Shown here piece after piece: positions 1-8,508 of a DNA stretch of 64,000 nucleotides. The position numbers and the translations under genes were made by a program. Source of the stretch: DATJPD01 sp035506575 (GTDB lineage: Bacteria > Pseudomonadota > Alphaproteobacteria > CACIAM-22H2); the NCBI GenBank assembly GCA_035506575.1, contig DATJPD010000069.1:34153-98152 (forward strand). The letters are read 5' to 3'. How positions within the stretch are numbered: position 1 is the stretch's first letter; each line of letters starts with the position of its first letter. The notes beneath the pieces are model-generated. The model was not told the DNA's origin, searched no databases, and was given only the letters and a program-made list of their open reading frames with translations.

Positions 1-621
1 GGTGGCGAGGAGCTTGAACACGGGCGCCGCCAGCTCGGCCACCGCCGGCTGGATGGCCCCCGGGGGAACCGCGACCGCGAGGAAGGTCGGGCGGCGCGCG
101 ATGCGGGCATTGCCACCCTCGAAGACCGGCCGGACGTCGTATCGGCAGCGCACCAGGAGGACGCCGGGGCGGCGGCGGACACGGGTGAGCCGCGCCGCCG
201 CGGGGCGGATCGGCGTCACGTGGTCCTCGGCGAAGCTCCGGGCCTCGGCGAGCGCCAGCTCGCACGCCGCGACGTCGGCAAGATAGGGACGGCGCGCCGA
301 CCGCCGCTCCCAGCGGCGGCGCAGGTAATGTTGGAACTGCCGGGCATTGTGGATGCGGCTGATATCGTCGGGAGGACACGCGGCGGCGAAGTCACGCATC
401 ACCCGCGACAGGTTCGCCCCCAGCAGGTCGAACGTCTTCGGCAGAATGCCACGGATCTTCTCCATGCGTTTGTCGTGGGAAAACCGCGCTTCGAGATGCA
501 GCCGGCGGCGATCGATGCCGGCCAGCCGCGTATCCACCCGGCCCGGCCCGGCCCCGAAGATCGCCGCCGGGCTCGTCAGGTAGGACAGCAGAGCTTGCTG
601 CCGCTCAAGCAACCGCGGCAC
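1..621 (-). CDS. MNIO partner protein, BufC/HvfC (DUF2063)-like, 3' end outside window
   Basis: A reading frame opens at a GTG (621) overlapping the end of the DUF692 gene by 17 nt and stays open to the left edge, so the C-terminus is missing. The segment PYLADVAACELALAEA, near residue 120, matches the conserved block of BufC/HvfC-type proteins, which usually reads PYLADVARLEWA. Proteins of this family sit next to DUF692/MNIO enzymes and are thought to present the precursor peptide to the enzyme. The N-terminal 100 residues are more divergent than in the best-known members. Family assignment rests on the motif and the neighbour, not on a search. The GTG start is inferred from the overlap and has no strong ribosome site. 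Confidence 0.7.
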   Translation of the reverse strand, partial: MPRLLERQQALLSYLTSPAAIFGAGPGRVDTRLAGIDRRRLHLEARFSHDKRMEKIRGILPKTFDLLGANLSRVMRDFAAACPPDDISRIHNARQFQHYLRRRWERRSARRPYLADVAACELALAEARSFAEDHVTPIRPAAARLTRVRRRPGVLLVRCRYDVRPVFEGGNARIARRPTFLAVAVPPGAIQPAVAELAAPVFKLLAT

Positions 622-1480
622 GGCGCACCTGTGTGTCTGCGGGGGTCAGTCGCGCGCGGATGCGCGCGACGTCCTCGAGGATCTCGTCGACCGCGTCGAG
701 ACGGTCGTCACGCTCCAGGACGATGGCCGACGGCGTCTGCCGGCGCAGCGCGTATGCGAGCAGATCGAGCGTGCCGCCGGACGCCGGCTGTGAATGGGTG
801 TCCGCGAGGAACGGCCTGTCGCGGCTGCGATTCCGCCAGGCCATACCGCCGGCGACGTGCACCTCCTGCACGCTCCCGGCCGGCAGCGCGTCCAGGAAGG
901 CGCGGGGATCCATGCCGTGATTGTGGGCATTCACCCGCAGGTTCTCCACGTCGAGCAGGAGTCCGGCGCCGGTCTCGCGGCAGATCAGCTCCAGGAATTC
1001 CGCCTCGCTGAGCGTGGAATCCGGCCACTCGAACACGTTGGCGATGTTCTCAAGGAGGAAGGGCACCGGGACGCGCGACTGCACGGTCCGTACCTTGGCG
1101 ATGATCGACTTGGCGACGGCCGTGGTGCGCGGCAGCGGCAGCAGGTTCGCGAGGTCGCGGCCCGGCACGCGCGTAAACGCCAGGTGCTCGCTATAGGCGG
1201 GCGCCCGCAGGCGCTCGACGATGTCGGCTACGCGGTCCAGGTATTCGAGGTCGAGCGGCGCGTCGGTGCCGATCGACAGGCCGACACCATGCGCGGTCAG
1301 CTTGACGCGGCCCACGAGCTTCTCGATGGCCGCCCGCTGGCGGGCGCCGCCGTAGATGCAGTGGTCGACCGTGACCTCGAGCACGTCGAAGCGCCCGAGA
1401 TTGTCCTCTGTCCACTGGTCGATCGACCACCGGTAGCCGATGCCGACGGCGGGACGGGTCGCCCGCGCTTGCGCGCTCAC
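605..1480 (-). CDS. DUF692 / MNIO-family multinuclear non-heme iron oxygenase
   Basis: This is a full-length DUF692 protein of 291 residues. The visible family motifs, in order, are HGVGLSIG, SEHLAFTR, LLENIAN, LLLDVENLRVNAHNHG, EVHVAGG, LADTHSQP and IVLERD; these carry the His, Asp, Glu and Asn residues that bind the iron cluster in MbnB, TglH and bufferin enzymes. Characterised MNIOs oxidise cysteine (or other) side chains in ribosomally made peptides. The GTG start at 1480 shares a GTGA overlap with the stop of the upstream Cys-rich gene, indicating translational coupling. A longer upstream start would run through that gene and looks wrong. Substrate is inferred to be the upstream protein. 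Confidence 0.9.
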   Translation of the reverse strand: MSAQARATRPAVGIGYRWSIDQWTEDNLGRFDVLEVTVDHCIYGGARQRAAIEKLVGRVKLTAHGVGLSIGTDAPLDLEYLDRVADIVERLRAPAYSEHLAFTRVPGRDLANLLPLPRTTAVAKSIIAKVRTVQSRVPVPFLLENIANVFEWPDSTLSEAEFLELICRETGAGLLLDVENLRVNAHNHGMDPRAFLDALPAGSVQEVHVAGGMAWRNRSRDRPFLADTHSQPASGGTLDLLAYALRRQTPSAIVLERDDRLDAVDEILEDVARIRARLTPADTQVRRAAVA

Positions 1481-1830
1481 CGCTTGCGCTTGCGATGCCC
1501 CGGCTTGTGATGCGTGAAGCAGCCGCAGCCGCACGCGCACGCATGCGTATGCGCTTTCCAGTGGGGATGGTCGCGGTTCGGATACATGCGCCAGCCGACG
1601 ACCCAGAGCGGCCCGTGGCGGTCGGATTTCTTCACCTCGCGCACCGCGGCGCTGATCTTTTCCGCCAGCTCACCATTCGCCAGCCGGTCCTTGCGGTGCA
1701 TGCCGGCCGTCTTCGGCGTCGCCTTCGCGGTCTTGACCCCGGGGAGCGGATGCCGCTTCTTCCCTTTGGCCGTGTCGCGCGCGCCCTTCTGCAAATCTTT
1801 CCACGACATCCTTGGTTCGATCAGACCCAT
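1477..1830 (-). CDS. Basic Cys-rich 117-residue protein, candidate MNIO substrate
   Basis: I do not recognise a family. The product is strongly basic, begins MGLIEPRMSWKDLQKGA, has a Lys/Pro-rich first half and ends with HTHACACGCGCFTHH followed by a basic tail GHRKRKR. All four cysteines are in the CxCxCxC run, about 20 residues from the C-terminus. An excellent ribosome site (GAGGAGGGGG) precedes the ATG. It lies 49 nt after a metallopeptidase gene and overlaps the MNIO gene by 4 nt. No signal peptide is visible, unlike bufferins. Clustering of a Cys repeat with an MNIO and its partner suggests a peptide precursor whose cysteines are modified; this is inference. A metal-binding protein is the alternative. 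Confidence 0.75.
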   Translation of the reverse strand: MGLIEPRMSWKDLQKGARDTAKGKKRHPLPGVKTAKATPKTAGMHRKDRLANGELAEKISAAVREVKKSDRHGPLWVVGWRMYPNRDHPHWKAHTHACACGCGCFTHHKPGHRKRKR

Positions 1831-1879
1831 TGCCCCCTCCTCGTGAGTGAACGGCGGTGTTCGTCTCGGTCGCCAACGT

Positions 1880-2863
1880 CTACGAGCCGGCGCGGTGCGG
1901 CTCGGGATGGCCCTTCGGGCCCAGATCGGCGATGTGCTGCTTCCAGTGCGCAGCGATCTTGTCCAGCGGCTGGCCGTAGAAGCTGACCCAGCGGCCCGGA
2001 TCGCCGACGTTTCGGCCCATCGGCACCAGGCGGGTCTGCATGTAGAGCTTGTAGAACTTGTCAGGGCCGCCCAGGTTTTCGATCAAGAACTTCACGAAAG
2101 AGCCGGCGATCACGTAGGTCGTCTCGTCCTGGCACCAGGTCTCGCCGATCTTGACGATGAGTTCATTGGGAGTTGGCGTCGCATCGAAGGCGGCCAGGTC
2201 GATCTTGTCGAGGCCATGGGGGCCCAGGTCGGGCAACAGGTCGCGGACCGCCTTGTCCAGGTCCTTTCCGAAGTTCGGAAACGCCGGATTGCCCCCGATT
2301 TTCTGCTGAAGATAGACGGCCAGACCCTCGGCCAGCAGGCGGTTGCCGTTGGGGAAGAAGACGTGGGTCAGCTCGTGCGTCATATCGGCCATGCCGGCGG
2401 CGACCCGATCTTTCGGAAACTCGAGGCGGCCGCGCTGGCCGACGGCCGCCGGCAGCAGCGAGCTCGCGAACGTGAATGTATTCGAGACGTAGACGCGCAG
2501 GTCGGTGTCCGGCAGGTTGAACAGCCATGGCGGCGCCACCGATCCGATCGGATCGGGCCGCTTCAGCGGCCCGCTCAGCCAGCCATTGTCCTGGAACCAC
2601 TGCTCGAGGGTCCCGAGCCGCTGCTGAAAATCGGCCTGGAACTGGCGCTGCGTGTCGGCGGACAACGAGGTCGGGTAGGGGATCCCCTCGATCTTGTCCT
2701 CGATGTCGAACTCGACCTTGAGCGGACTTCGTTTCGGTTGAACCAGATCCATCGCCGCGGCCTCTAAAAACGTCGCGGCCTGGCCGGGCAACGCCCGGAT
2801 TCGCTCGCCACAGCCAATCTTCGTCCCCCGACGCGTGCGGAACTTGATGTCTGCCACGGTCAT
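1880..2863 (-). CDS. HExxH gluzincin-like metallopeptidase, uncharacterised
   Basis: A 327-residue protein with HELTH at about residues 163-167 and a downstream Glu in LLAEGLAVYLQ (about 179), the HExxH plus Glu arrangement of gluzincin (peptidase MA clan) enzymes. No signal peptide is evident from the chosen ATG, which has a GGGGGAG ribosome site nine bases upstream; an upstream ATG at 2893 lacks one. The gene is the first of an apparent operon with the Cys-rich protein, MNIO and partner genes, and it sits behind a CRP-type promoter. A role in trimming the candidate peptide is possible but not shown by sequence. The specific peptidase family was not identified. Confidence 0.75.
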   Translation of the reverse strand: MTVADIKFRTRRGTKIGCGERIRALPGQAATFLEAAAMDLVQPKRSPLKVEFDIEDKIEGIPYPTSLSADTQRQFQADFQQRLGTLEQWFQDNGWLSGPLKRPDPIGSVAPPWLFNLPDTDLRVYVSNTFTFASSLLPAAVGQRGRLEFPKDRVAAGMADMTHELTHVFFPNGNRLLAEGLAVYLQQKIGGNPAFPNFGKDLDKAVRDLLPDLGPHGLDKIDLAAFDATPTPNELIVKIGETWCQDETTYVIAGSFVKFLIENLGGPDKFYKLYMQTRLVPMGRNVGDPGRWVSFYGQPLDKIAAHWKQHIADLGPKGHPEPHRAGS

Positions 2864-2923
2864 TATAGATGCTCCCCCGCAATGTGCCAGCATCGACTAC
2901 GCGATTGCCCGCAGATTTGCGTG

Positions 2924-2967
2924 ACCCTAGACGGCAGCAAGCGCGCCGCGATGTGAAGCGCTTCACA
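2924..2967 (-). promoter_or_regulatory. CRP-type site (2952-2967) with class II -10 element
   Basis: TGTGAAGCGCTTCACA is a perfect 16-bp palindrome at 2952-2967. Reading leftwards on the minus strand, TAGGGT (2929-2924) fits a -10 box and places the site centre near -42, the class II activator position. The predicted transcript would start about 54 nt before the metallopeptidase ATG. Confidence 0.65.
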
Positions 2968-3018
2968 CGGGATTGCTTTTTTGTACCCGGTGCGAACTGA
3001 CCGGAAAGTTAATATTGG

Positions 3019-4131
3019 TTATTTGAGGCGCCCGACGTTGAACGCCGGCACCGGCTCGCGGAAGCCCTTGAGCGTGATATGGCCGAGCGCCTCGATCTCG
3101 GCAAACCCCTCGACCGCCTGTGCCACCCGCCGGTCGATCAGGATCTGTCCGTTGCGGGCTTCGCTGCACAGGCGGGCCGCGAGATTGGCGGCACTGCCGA
3201 TCGCGGCGTAGCCGAGTCGGCCTTCGAAGCCGATGCAGCCGAGCGTGGCGTCACCGTGCGCGATGCCGACCCCGAACCCGAGCTCCCGGCCCTGACGGCG
3301 CCATTTGACCGTCAGCTCGGCGACGCAGTTGCGCATCTCGACCGCCATCCGCACGGCACGGGCGGCCGGATCGGGGCAGGGAACCGGATCGTTGAACAGC
3401 ACCATCAGGCCGTCCCCGGCGAAATGCTCGACCGTCGCCTCGAATTTGTTGATGAGGGTGCCGAGGCCCTCGTGATATTCGCGCAGGACGGCCATGACGT
3501 CCTGTGGCTCGACCGCCTCCGAGAACGCCGTGAACCCCCGCAAATCGCAGAACACGATCGTCACGTCGCGGCGGTGGCTTTCGAGCAGCCGCTCGTTTCC
3601 CGACGAGACCACCAGCTCGGCCACCTGTGGCGACAGGAAAAGACGCAGGCGGTTGACGCGCGCGATCTCCTCCACCTGGCGGGCGACCCGGTCCTCCAAG
3701 GTCCGGTTCCAGGCCGCGAGGTCAGCGGCCTGCGCCTGCACCTGGTCGTGCAGCGCCTTGATCCGCAGCACCGACCGGACGCGCGCGACCAGGGCCTGAT
3801 GATCGAACGGTTTGGTCAGATACTCGTCGGCTCCGGCATCCAGTCCTTCGACGACGTCCCTGGTGTCGGAGAGCGAGGTGACGAGGATCACCGGCAGGAA
3901 GGGCAGGTCGCGGTCGGCCTTGAGCCGGCGGCAAGTCTCGATCCCGTCGAGCTTCGGCATCATGACGTCGAGCAGCATCAGGTCCGGACGCTGCCGCCGG
4001 ACCGCCTCCAGGGCCTCTTCGCCATCGCCGGCCTGTACCGTGGCGTAGCCCTGGCTTGCCAGCCGGGCATGCAGGATGTCGCGGTTCGTCTCGTTGTCGT
4101 CGACGATCAGGATCAGCGGAGGATCGTGCAT
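3019..4131 (-). CDS. Response regulator with class III nucleotidyl cyclase output
   Basis: A 370-residue cytoplasmic protein. Residues 1-125 form a receiver domain with the acidic pair DD at 11-12, phosphoacceptor D55 in LMLLDVMMPK and K107 in LTKPF. A coiled segment follows, then a class III adenylate/guanylate cyclase domain from about residue 185 with the metal-binding motifs VFCDLRGFT and HFAGDGLMVLFNDP. It would make cyclic AMP or GMP under control of phosphorylation; the specificity cannot be read with certainty. It is the last gene of a four-gene signalling operon, 18 nt after a substrate-binding protein gene. Confidence 0.9.
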   Translation of the reverse strand: MHDPPLILIVDDNETNRDILHARLASQGYATVQAGDGEEALEAVRRQRPDLMLLDVMMPKLDGIETCRRLKADRDLPFLPVILVTSLSDTRDVVEGLDAGADEYLTKPFDHQALVARVRSVLRIKALHDQVQAQAADLAAWNRTLEDRVARQVEEIARVNRLRLFLSPQVAELVVSSGNERLLESHRRDVTIVFCDLRGFTAFSEAVEPQDVMAVLREYHEGLGTLINKFEATVEHFAGDGLMVLFNDPVPCPDPAARAVRMAVEMRNCVAELTVKWRRQGRELGFGVGIAHGDATLGCIGFEGRLGYAAIGSAANLAARLCSEARNGQILIDRRVAQAVEGFAEIEALGHITLKGFREPVPAFNVGRLK

Positions 4132-4149
4132 GACGACACAGGGGACGGC

Positions 4150-5136
4150 CTACCGGATCAACCGGTCAGCCCGCAGGCGCACGAGGTCCGGGATGGTCAG
4201 CCCGAGCTTGTCGGCAACCTGCAAATTGATCACGGTCCGGAACTGGCGCGGATTTTCGACCGGCAGGTCGGCCGGGGCGGTCCCCTGCAGGATCTTGGCG
4301 ACATAGGCGCCAGACCGCCGGAAGTTCTCGAGGAAGTTGATGCCGTAGGAGCACAGACAGCCGGCTTCCGCCATCTGCTCGTAGGCGCAGATCAGTGGCA
4401 GCTTGCGCGGCGCGGCAGCGGCGACCAGCGCGTTGCGATTGCTGCTGAACGACGCATCGTCTAGCACCAGTACCGCGTCCATCTGTTGCCCCGCTATCGC
4501 GGCGAACGCGGAGTCGTATCCGCCGGGCGCGCGCACGTCGAACGGCCGGATGGTCAACCCCAGGGACGCGGCGGCCGGCATGATGCCGCTGACCATGGAT
4601 GCGTTGGAGGGATTGTCCGGGTTTTCCACCATCGCGATGTGTCGGGCGTCGGGCATGATCTGCTTGATCAGCTCTAGGCGCTTTGCGTTCAGGTCTTCGC
4701 TCAGGATCGTGAGGCCGGTGAAGTTGCGGCCCGGGCGCGACAGGCTGTCCACGAACCCGGCCGCGACCGGATCGGCGATTGCCGCAAAGACGATCGGGGT
4801 CGTCGACGTTGCCTTTTGGGCGGCCAGGAAGGCCTGCGTCGATGCGGTCACGATCACTTTGGCGCCCGACCGGACGAGGTCTTGTGCCGCCTGCTGAAAG
4901 CGGGTCGCGTCCCCTTCGGCGTAGCGGAAATCGAGGGCGATGTTGCGGCCGTCGACAAAGCCGAGCTCGCTCAACCCTTCGGCGAAGGCCTCGCGGAACC
5001 GCGCCGAGCCTGCCGCATCGCCCAGGAGGAGATACCCTACATGGGGGACCGGGGTTGTCGTCTGTGCCAAGCCGGCAGCCGGAACCACGCCCAGGCCGAG
5101 CAGGACGACCAACCACCGCATGACCGCTGATTTCAT
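4150..5136 (-). CDS. ABC-type substrate-binding protein (ABC_sub_bind / PF04392 type)
   Basis: A periplasmic binding protein of about 328 residues with a signal peptide ending near GLAQ. The start HVGYLLLGDA, then EAFAEGLSELGFVDGRNIALDFRYAEGD, and PIVFAAIADPVAAGFVDSLSRPGRN-type blocks are typical of the PF04392 family. No permease or ATPase gene is present. Its position between a receiver protein and a receiver-cyclase, in the same direction with gaps of 34 and 18 nt, suggests it feeds a ligand signal to the kinase rather than importing it. The ligand is unknown. The ATG at 5136 was preferred to an adjacent GTG three bases upstream. Confidence 0.88.
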   Translation of the reverse strand: MKSAVMRWLVVLLGLGVVPAAGLAQTTTPVPHVGYLLLGDAAGSARFREAFAEGLSELGFVDGRNIALDFRYAEGDATRFQQAAQDLVRSGAKVIVTASTQAFLAAQKATSTTPIVFAAIADPVAAGFVDSLSRPGRNFTGLTILSEDLNAKRLELIKQIMPDARHIAMVENPDNPSNASMVSGIMPAAASLGLTIRPFDVRAPGGYDSAFAAIAGQQMDAVLVLDDASFSSNRNALVAAAAPRKLPLICAYEQMAEAGCLCSYGINFLENFRRSGAYVAKILQGTAPADLPVENPRQFRTVINLQVADKLGLTIPDLVRLRADRLIR

Positions 5137-5173
5137 CACGCCCCCGGAAAGCCAGCCCGGCGCAGGCCGCCCC

Positions 5174-5542
5174 CTACGCCGGCAAATACGTGCGTATCTT
5201 AGCCAAAAGCTGGCGCGGACTGTACGGCTTTGCGACGTAGGCGTCGCATCCGGCGTTGCGGGCCCGGACCTCCTCGCCGCTGAGGGCGTAGGAAGTGACC
5301 ACGATGATGGGGATCGCCTTGAGCCGCGGGTCGGATTTGAGGCGCCGCGTGGCTTCGTACCCGTCGAGGACCGGGAGCTGGACGTCCATCAGGATCAGGT
5401 CCGGCTGTTCGGCGGCGGCTATGCGCAAGGCGGACTCGCCGTCGCCTGCCTCCAGCATCTCGAAGCCGGCGCTGCCCAGGAGGTCGCGCAGGATCTGCCG
5501 ATTGTCTTCGTGGTCCTCGACCACGAGGATGCGCTTGCCCAT
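5174..5542 (-). CDS. Single-domain response regulator (CheY-like)
   Basis: A 122-residue stand-alone receiver domain: acidic pocket ED at positions 9-10, phosphoacceptor Asp in LILMDVQLPVLDG, Thr/Ser in VVTSYA and Lys in VAKPYSP. It has no output domain, so it probably acts by protein contact or as a phosphate relay between the upstream kinase and the downstream receiver-cyclase. GGGAGGG lies just before the ATG. It is 18 nt after the kinase gene. Confidence 0.92.
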   Translation of the reverse strand: MGKRILVVEDHEDNRQILRDLLGSAGFEMLEAGDGESALRIAAAEQPDLILMDVQLPVLDGYEATRRLKSDPRLKAIPIIVVTSYALSGEEVRARNAGCDAYVAKPYSPRQLLAKIRTYLPA

Positions 5543-5560
5543 GCTGCCCTCCCTCTCTTG

Positions 5561-7975
5561 TCAGTCGGCCGCCTGGGCGGCGACGTGAATGGGGATCGCG
5601 AACGAGAACACCGAACCGCGGCCGAGCGCCGAATCCACCCAGATACGGCCGCCGTGCATCTCGATGATCCGCTTCGCAATCGCAAGCCCGAGTCCCGTGC
5701 CGCCTTTTTTGCGCGTGATCGAGCTGTCGGCCTGGCGGAATTCCTCGAAGATCTGCACCTGGTCGGCGGCGTCGATCCCGGGCCCCGTGTCGTGCACCGC
5801 CACGTTGTACCAGGAATCCACCAGTGCGACGCGGATCAGCACCTGCCCGACATCGGTGAATTTGATGGCATTGCCGACGAGATTGAGCAGCACCTGTGTG
5901 AGCCGCCGCTCGTCGCCGTGGCCGCGCGGCAGCTCGGCCGGCAGTTCGAGCGCCAAGGTGAGCCGCTTCTCCGCGGCCAGCGGCTCGACCGCGGCGTGCA
6001 CGCGCCGCACGACCTCGTCGATCGAATATTCGGCGAGCGAGAGCGAGAGCTGCCCGGCCTCGATCTTCGACAGGTCGAGGACATCGTTGATCAGGTCGAG
6101 TAGGTGGCGCCCATTGGCCTGCACCCGCTCGAGCACCCGCCGCACATTGTCGGGCATCTCGCCATAGATGCTGTCGAGGATCAGCTCGGTGTAGCCCAGG
6201 ATCGCGTTCAGGGGCGTGCGCAGCTCATGGCTCATGTTGGCGAGGAACTGCGACTTGTGCTGGCTCGCGATCTCGAGCTCCTGGCGCTTGTCCTCGACCT
6301 CGCGGAACAGGCGCGCATTCTGGATGGCGATCACCGACTGGTCGGCGAAGGTCTGCAGGAGGTCGATGATGTGCTTGGGGAACAGGCCGGGCTCGCGCCG
6401 GCGGACGATGAGCCCGCCGATGATGCGCTCGCCGCTGAGCAGCGGAATCACGAGGAGTGCCCGGAATCCGGCGGCAAGCACGAGATCGCGCCCCGCCGAG
6501 CGCGGCTCCGCCTGCAGGTCCGGGACCTGGATGGGCAGGCGCCGGGCGGCGGCCTGGCCGATCGGCGTTTCGCCCACGAGGATGCGCTGCTTGCGGATCG
6601 ACGCGACCGTCGCCTCGTCCAGGCCGTACGTCGCGCGCAGCCGGAACTCCTGGCGCGCGCGGTCGAAGACGTAGATGGCGCCGGCGTCGGTGTTCGTGAG
6701 CTGCGTCGATTTCGTGACGATCGTGGTCAATACCGTCTCGAGGTCGAGCGTCGAATTGAGCGCCTGGCTGACCTCGCCGAGGACCCGCAGCTCCTTGACG
6801 GATTGTGCGAGCTCCCGGGTCCGGTCGGCGATCTTCCGCTCGAGATCGGCGTACGACTCTTGGAGCCGCGACGCCATGTCGTTGAATTGATCGGCCAGGG
6901 TCTCGAGCTCGTCGTTGGTGCGCACGCTGATGCGCTGGCCGAGATCGCCGCCGCCGATTCGTGCGGCACCGTCGCGCAGCGCCTGGATGGGCATCATCAT
7001 CCGTCGGGCAAGCCAGAGCCCGGCGACGGCCGCCAGCGCCAGGCTCGCCGCGAGGAGAAGCAGAGTGCGCGCGATCGAGGCGTAGAGCGGCGCGAAAGCC
7101 TCGTCGACGGGGAGTTCGACGAACATGTACCAGCCGAGCGGTGAGATCGGCGCAAACGCCGCCAGCATGGGCTTGCCCTGGATGCCGCGAACGCCACGCA
7201 GGGAATCCGGTGAGATCCCGGCCCGCGCGGCACGGACCTGCTCGAGCGAGGATACGTCGGTTTTGCGCAGCACGAGGCTGATGTCGGGGTGCGCGATCAG
7301 ACGGCCGCCGCCGTCGACCACATAGGCCTTTCCGGCGCGCCCCACCTTGATTTTCGACACCACGTCCCAGATGAACTTGAGGTTGACCTCCGCCGCAACG
7401 ACACCCGTATCCGGGTCGGCGCCGGAGATTGCGATCGTCATGTAGGGCTCGGACTGCTGGCGGAAGTAGACCGGGCTCAGATACAGGTGACGGGCTCTGG
7501 CCTCGGTGAACTTGGGATCGTGGGACAGGTCGGTGTTGCTGCCGACCACGTCCATGGCCAGTCGCGAGGCGCGGAGCTGCTCGTGCCCGCTATCGTCGAT
7601 CTGGATCAGATCGGTGATCGCCGGCACCTGCCGCATCAGGCGAATGGCGTCGAAGCGCCGCTGGTCGAGGGTGCCCGCGGTCAACGGAAGCTGCACCATC
7701 CAGCCGAGCTCCGTCTCGATCCCGCCGACGAACTGCTCGATTTCTCCGGCCGCCGCCTGCGCCTGCTGCTGCTGGATGCGTACCAGCGAGTCCTGGTGTT
7801 CTTCGTACGAGAACCAGATCTCCAGCGCGCCGCTGGCGAGCAGCGCCACGCACACGACCGCCACGAACATGGCGACATATTTGCGGAAGAGACGGCCCCG
7901 GGCGCGCTGGGGCCGCGCCCCCGATCTCCCATCCGCGAGTGGGCTCCCGTCCCCGAGATCGGAATCGGCGGTCAT
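5561..7975 (-). CDS. Membrane histidine kinase: periplasmic sensor, HAMP, GAF, HisKA, HATPase
   Basis: A large sensor kinase with a first membrane helix near residues 32-55, a periplasmic domain of CACHE type (VVAAEVNLKFIWDVVSKIKVG and KAYVVDGGGRLIAHPDISLV), a second helix, a HAMP linker, a coiled coil, a GAF domain, the HisKA box MSHELRTPLNAILGYTE (His near residue 580) and an ATPase with NLVGNAIKF, DTGPGID and GGTGLGLAIAK. It starts the operon with receiver, binding-protein and receiver-cyclase genes. The start is uncertain: this ATG has a poor ribosome site and a GTG at 8077 would add 34 residues without any domain. A CRP-type promoter lies upstream. Confidence 0.9.
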   Translation of the reverse strand: MTADSDLGDGSPLADGRSGARPQRARGRLFRKYVAMFVAVVCVALLASGALEIWFSYEEHQDSLVRIQQQQAQAAAGEIEQFVGGIETELGWMVQLPLTAGTLDQRRFDAIRLMRQVPAITDLIQIDDSGHEQLRASRLAMDVVGSNTDLSHDPKFTEARARHLYLSPVYFRQQSEPYMTIAISGADPDTGVVAAEVNLKFIWDVVSKIKVGRAGKAYVVDGGGRLIAHPDISLVLRKTDVSSLEQVRAARAGISPDSLRGVRGIQGKPMLAAFAPISPLGWYMFVELPVDEAFAPLYASIARTLLLLAASLALAAVAGLWLARRMMMPIQALRDGAARIGGGDLGQRISVRTNDELETLADQFNDMASRLQESYADLERKIADRTRELAQSVKELRVLGEVSQALNSTLDLETVLTTIVTKSTQLTNTDAGAIYVFDRARQEFRLRATYGLDEATVASIRKQRILVGETPIGQAAARRLPIQVPDLQAEPRSAGRDLVLAAGFRALLVIPLLSGERIIGGLIVRRREPGLFPKHIIDLLQTFADQSVIAIQNARLFREVEDKRQELEIASQHKSQFLANMSHELRTPLNAILGYTELILDSIYGEMPDNVRRVLERVQANGRHLLDLINDVLDLSKIEAGQLSLSLAEYSIDEVVRRVHAAVEPLAAEKRLTLALELPAELPRGHGDERRLTQVLLNLVGNAIKFTDVGQVLIRVALVDSWYNVAVHDTGPGIDAADQVQIFEEFRQADSSITRKKGGTGLGLAIAKRIIEMHGGRIWVDSALGRGSVFSFAIPIHVAAQAAD

Positions 7976-8177
7976 GGCCTCATGCACTCGTGCTCGGGCC
8001 GCGGCGATGGCGCGCCCCGTCGTCCAGGGGTACAGCGTGGCCGCGCCATGGCGGAGAACCGGAGTCGCGTCAGGCACGGCGTTCGCTTCGGTACGATATC
8101 GGTGGGCTGATCCAAGTCAAATAGCGGCCTGGTTTTGAACCAATCGGTCGGTGTCGGCCGCCTGGCCAGGTTCGTTG

Positions 8178-8221
8178 AGTCTAACGAGACGGGCCTCGGA
8201 CCGGATGTGACCTGCTTCACA
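8178..8221 (-). promoter_or_regulatory. CRP-type site (8206-8221) with class II -10 element
   Basis: TGTGA-CCTGCT-TCACA at 8206-8221 has both consensus half-sites. Leftwards on the minus strand TAGACT (8183-8178) is placed as a -10 box with the site centre near -42, pointing to the kinase operon. In the other direction a weaker CATAGAG at 8244-8250 could serve the small plus-strand ORF at 8287. Confidence 0.65.
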
Positions 8222-8286
8222 TCGGAAGGGCGCAATTTTGTGCCATAGAGGCGCCGTTCAGCACCCGTGCGCCGCGAGGACTACGT

Positions 8287-8484
8287 ATGTCCCCCCGTCT
8301 GTCGCCTCAACTCCGTGTCACCGACGCCCCGTGGTTCGAGGGCAGCGTGCCCGACATGATCGAGGTGGTTCGCGTCGCACCAAGGTCGGGGCGGGGGCCG
8401 GCGTTGGTCGTCTCCCAGCGCAAACTGAGCGGGTCGCTTCTGGCGCAGCTGCGCCGGCTGGCGAATGAGCCGGATGCCGGGTGA
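8287..8484 (+). CDS. Small hypothetical protein, 65 residues
   Basis: No family recognised. The 65-residue product (MSPRLSPQLRVTDAPWFEG...) has no Cys, membrane segment or repeat. A GCGAGGA ribosome site lies seven bases before the ATG and the gene begins 65 nt after a CRP-type palindrome, which supports it being real. An overlapping frame from 8238 is less likely. It is convergent with the papain-like gene. Confidence 0.5.
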   Translation: MSPRLSPQLRVTDAPWFEGSVPDMIEVVRVAPRSGRGPALVVSQRKLSGSLLAQLRRLANEPDAG

Positions 8485-8508
8485 GCCGGCAGCGGCCTGA
8501 CTGCGGGG

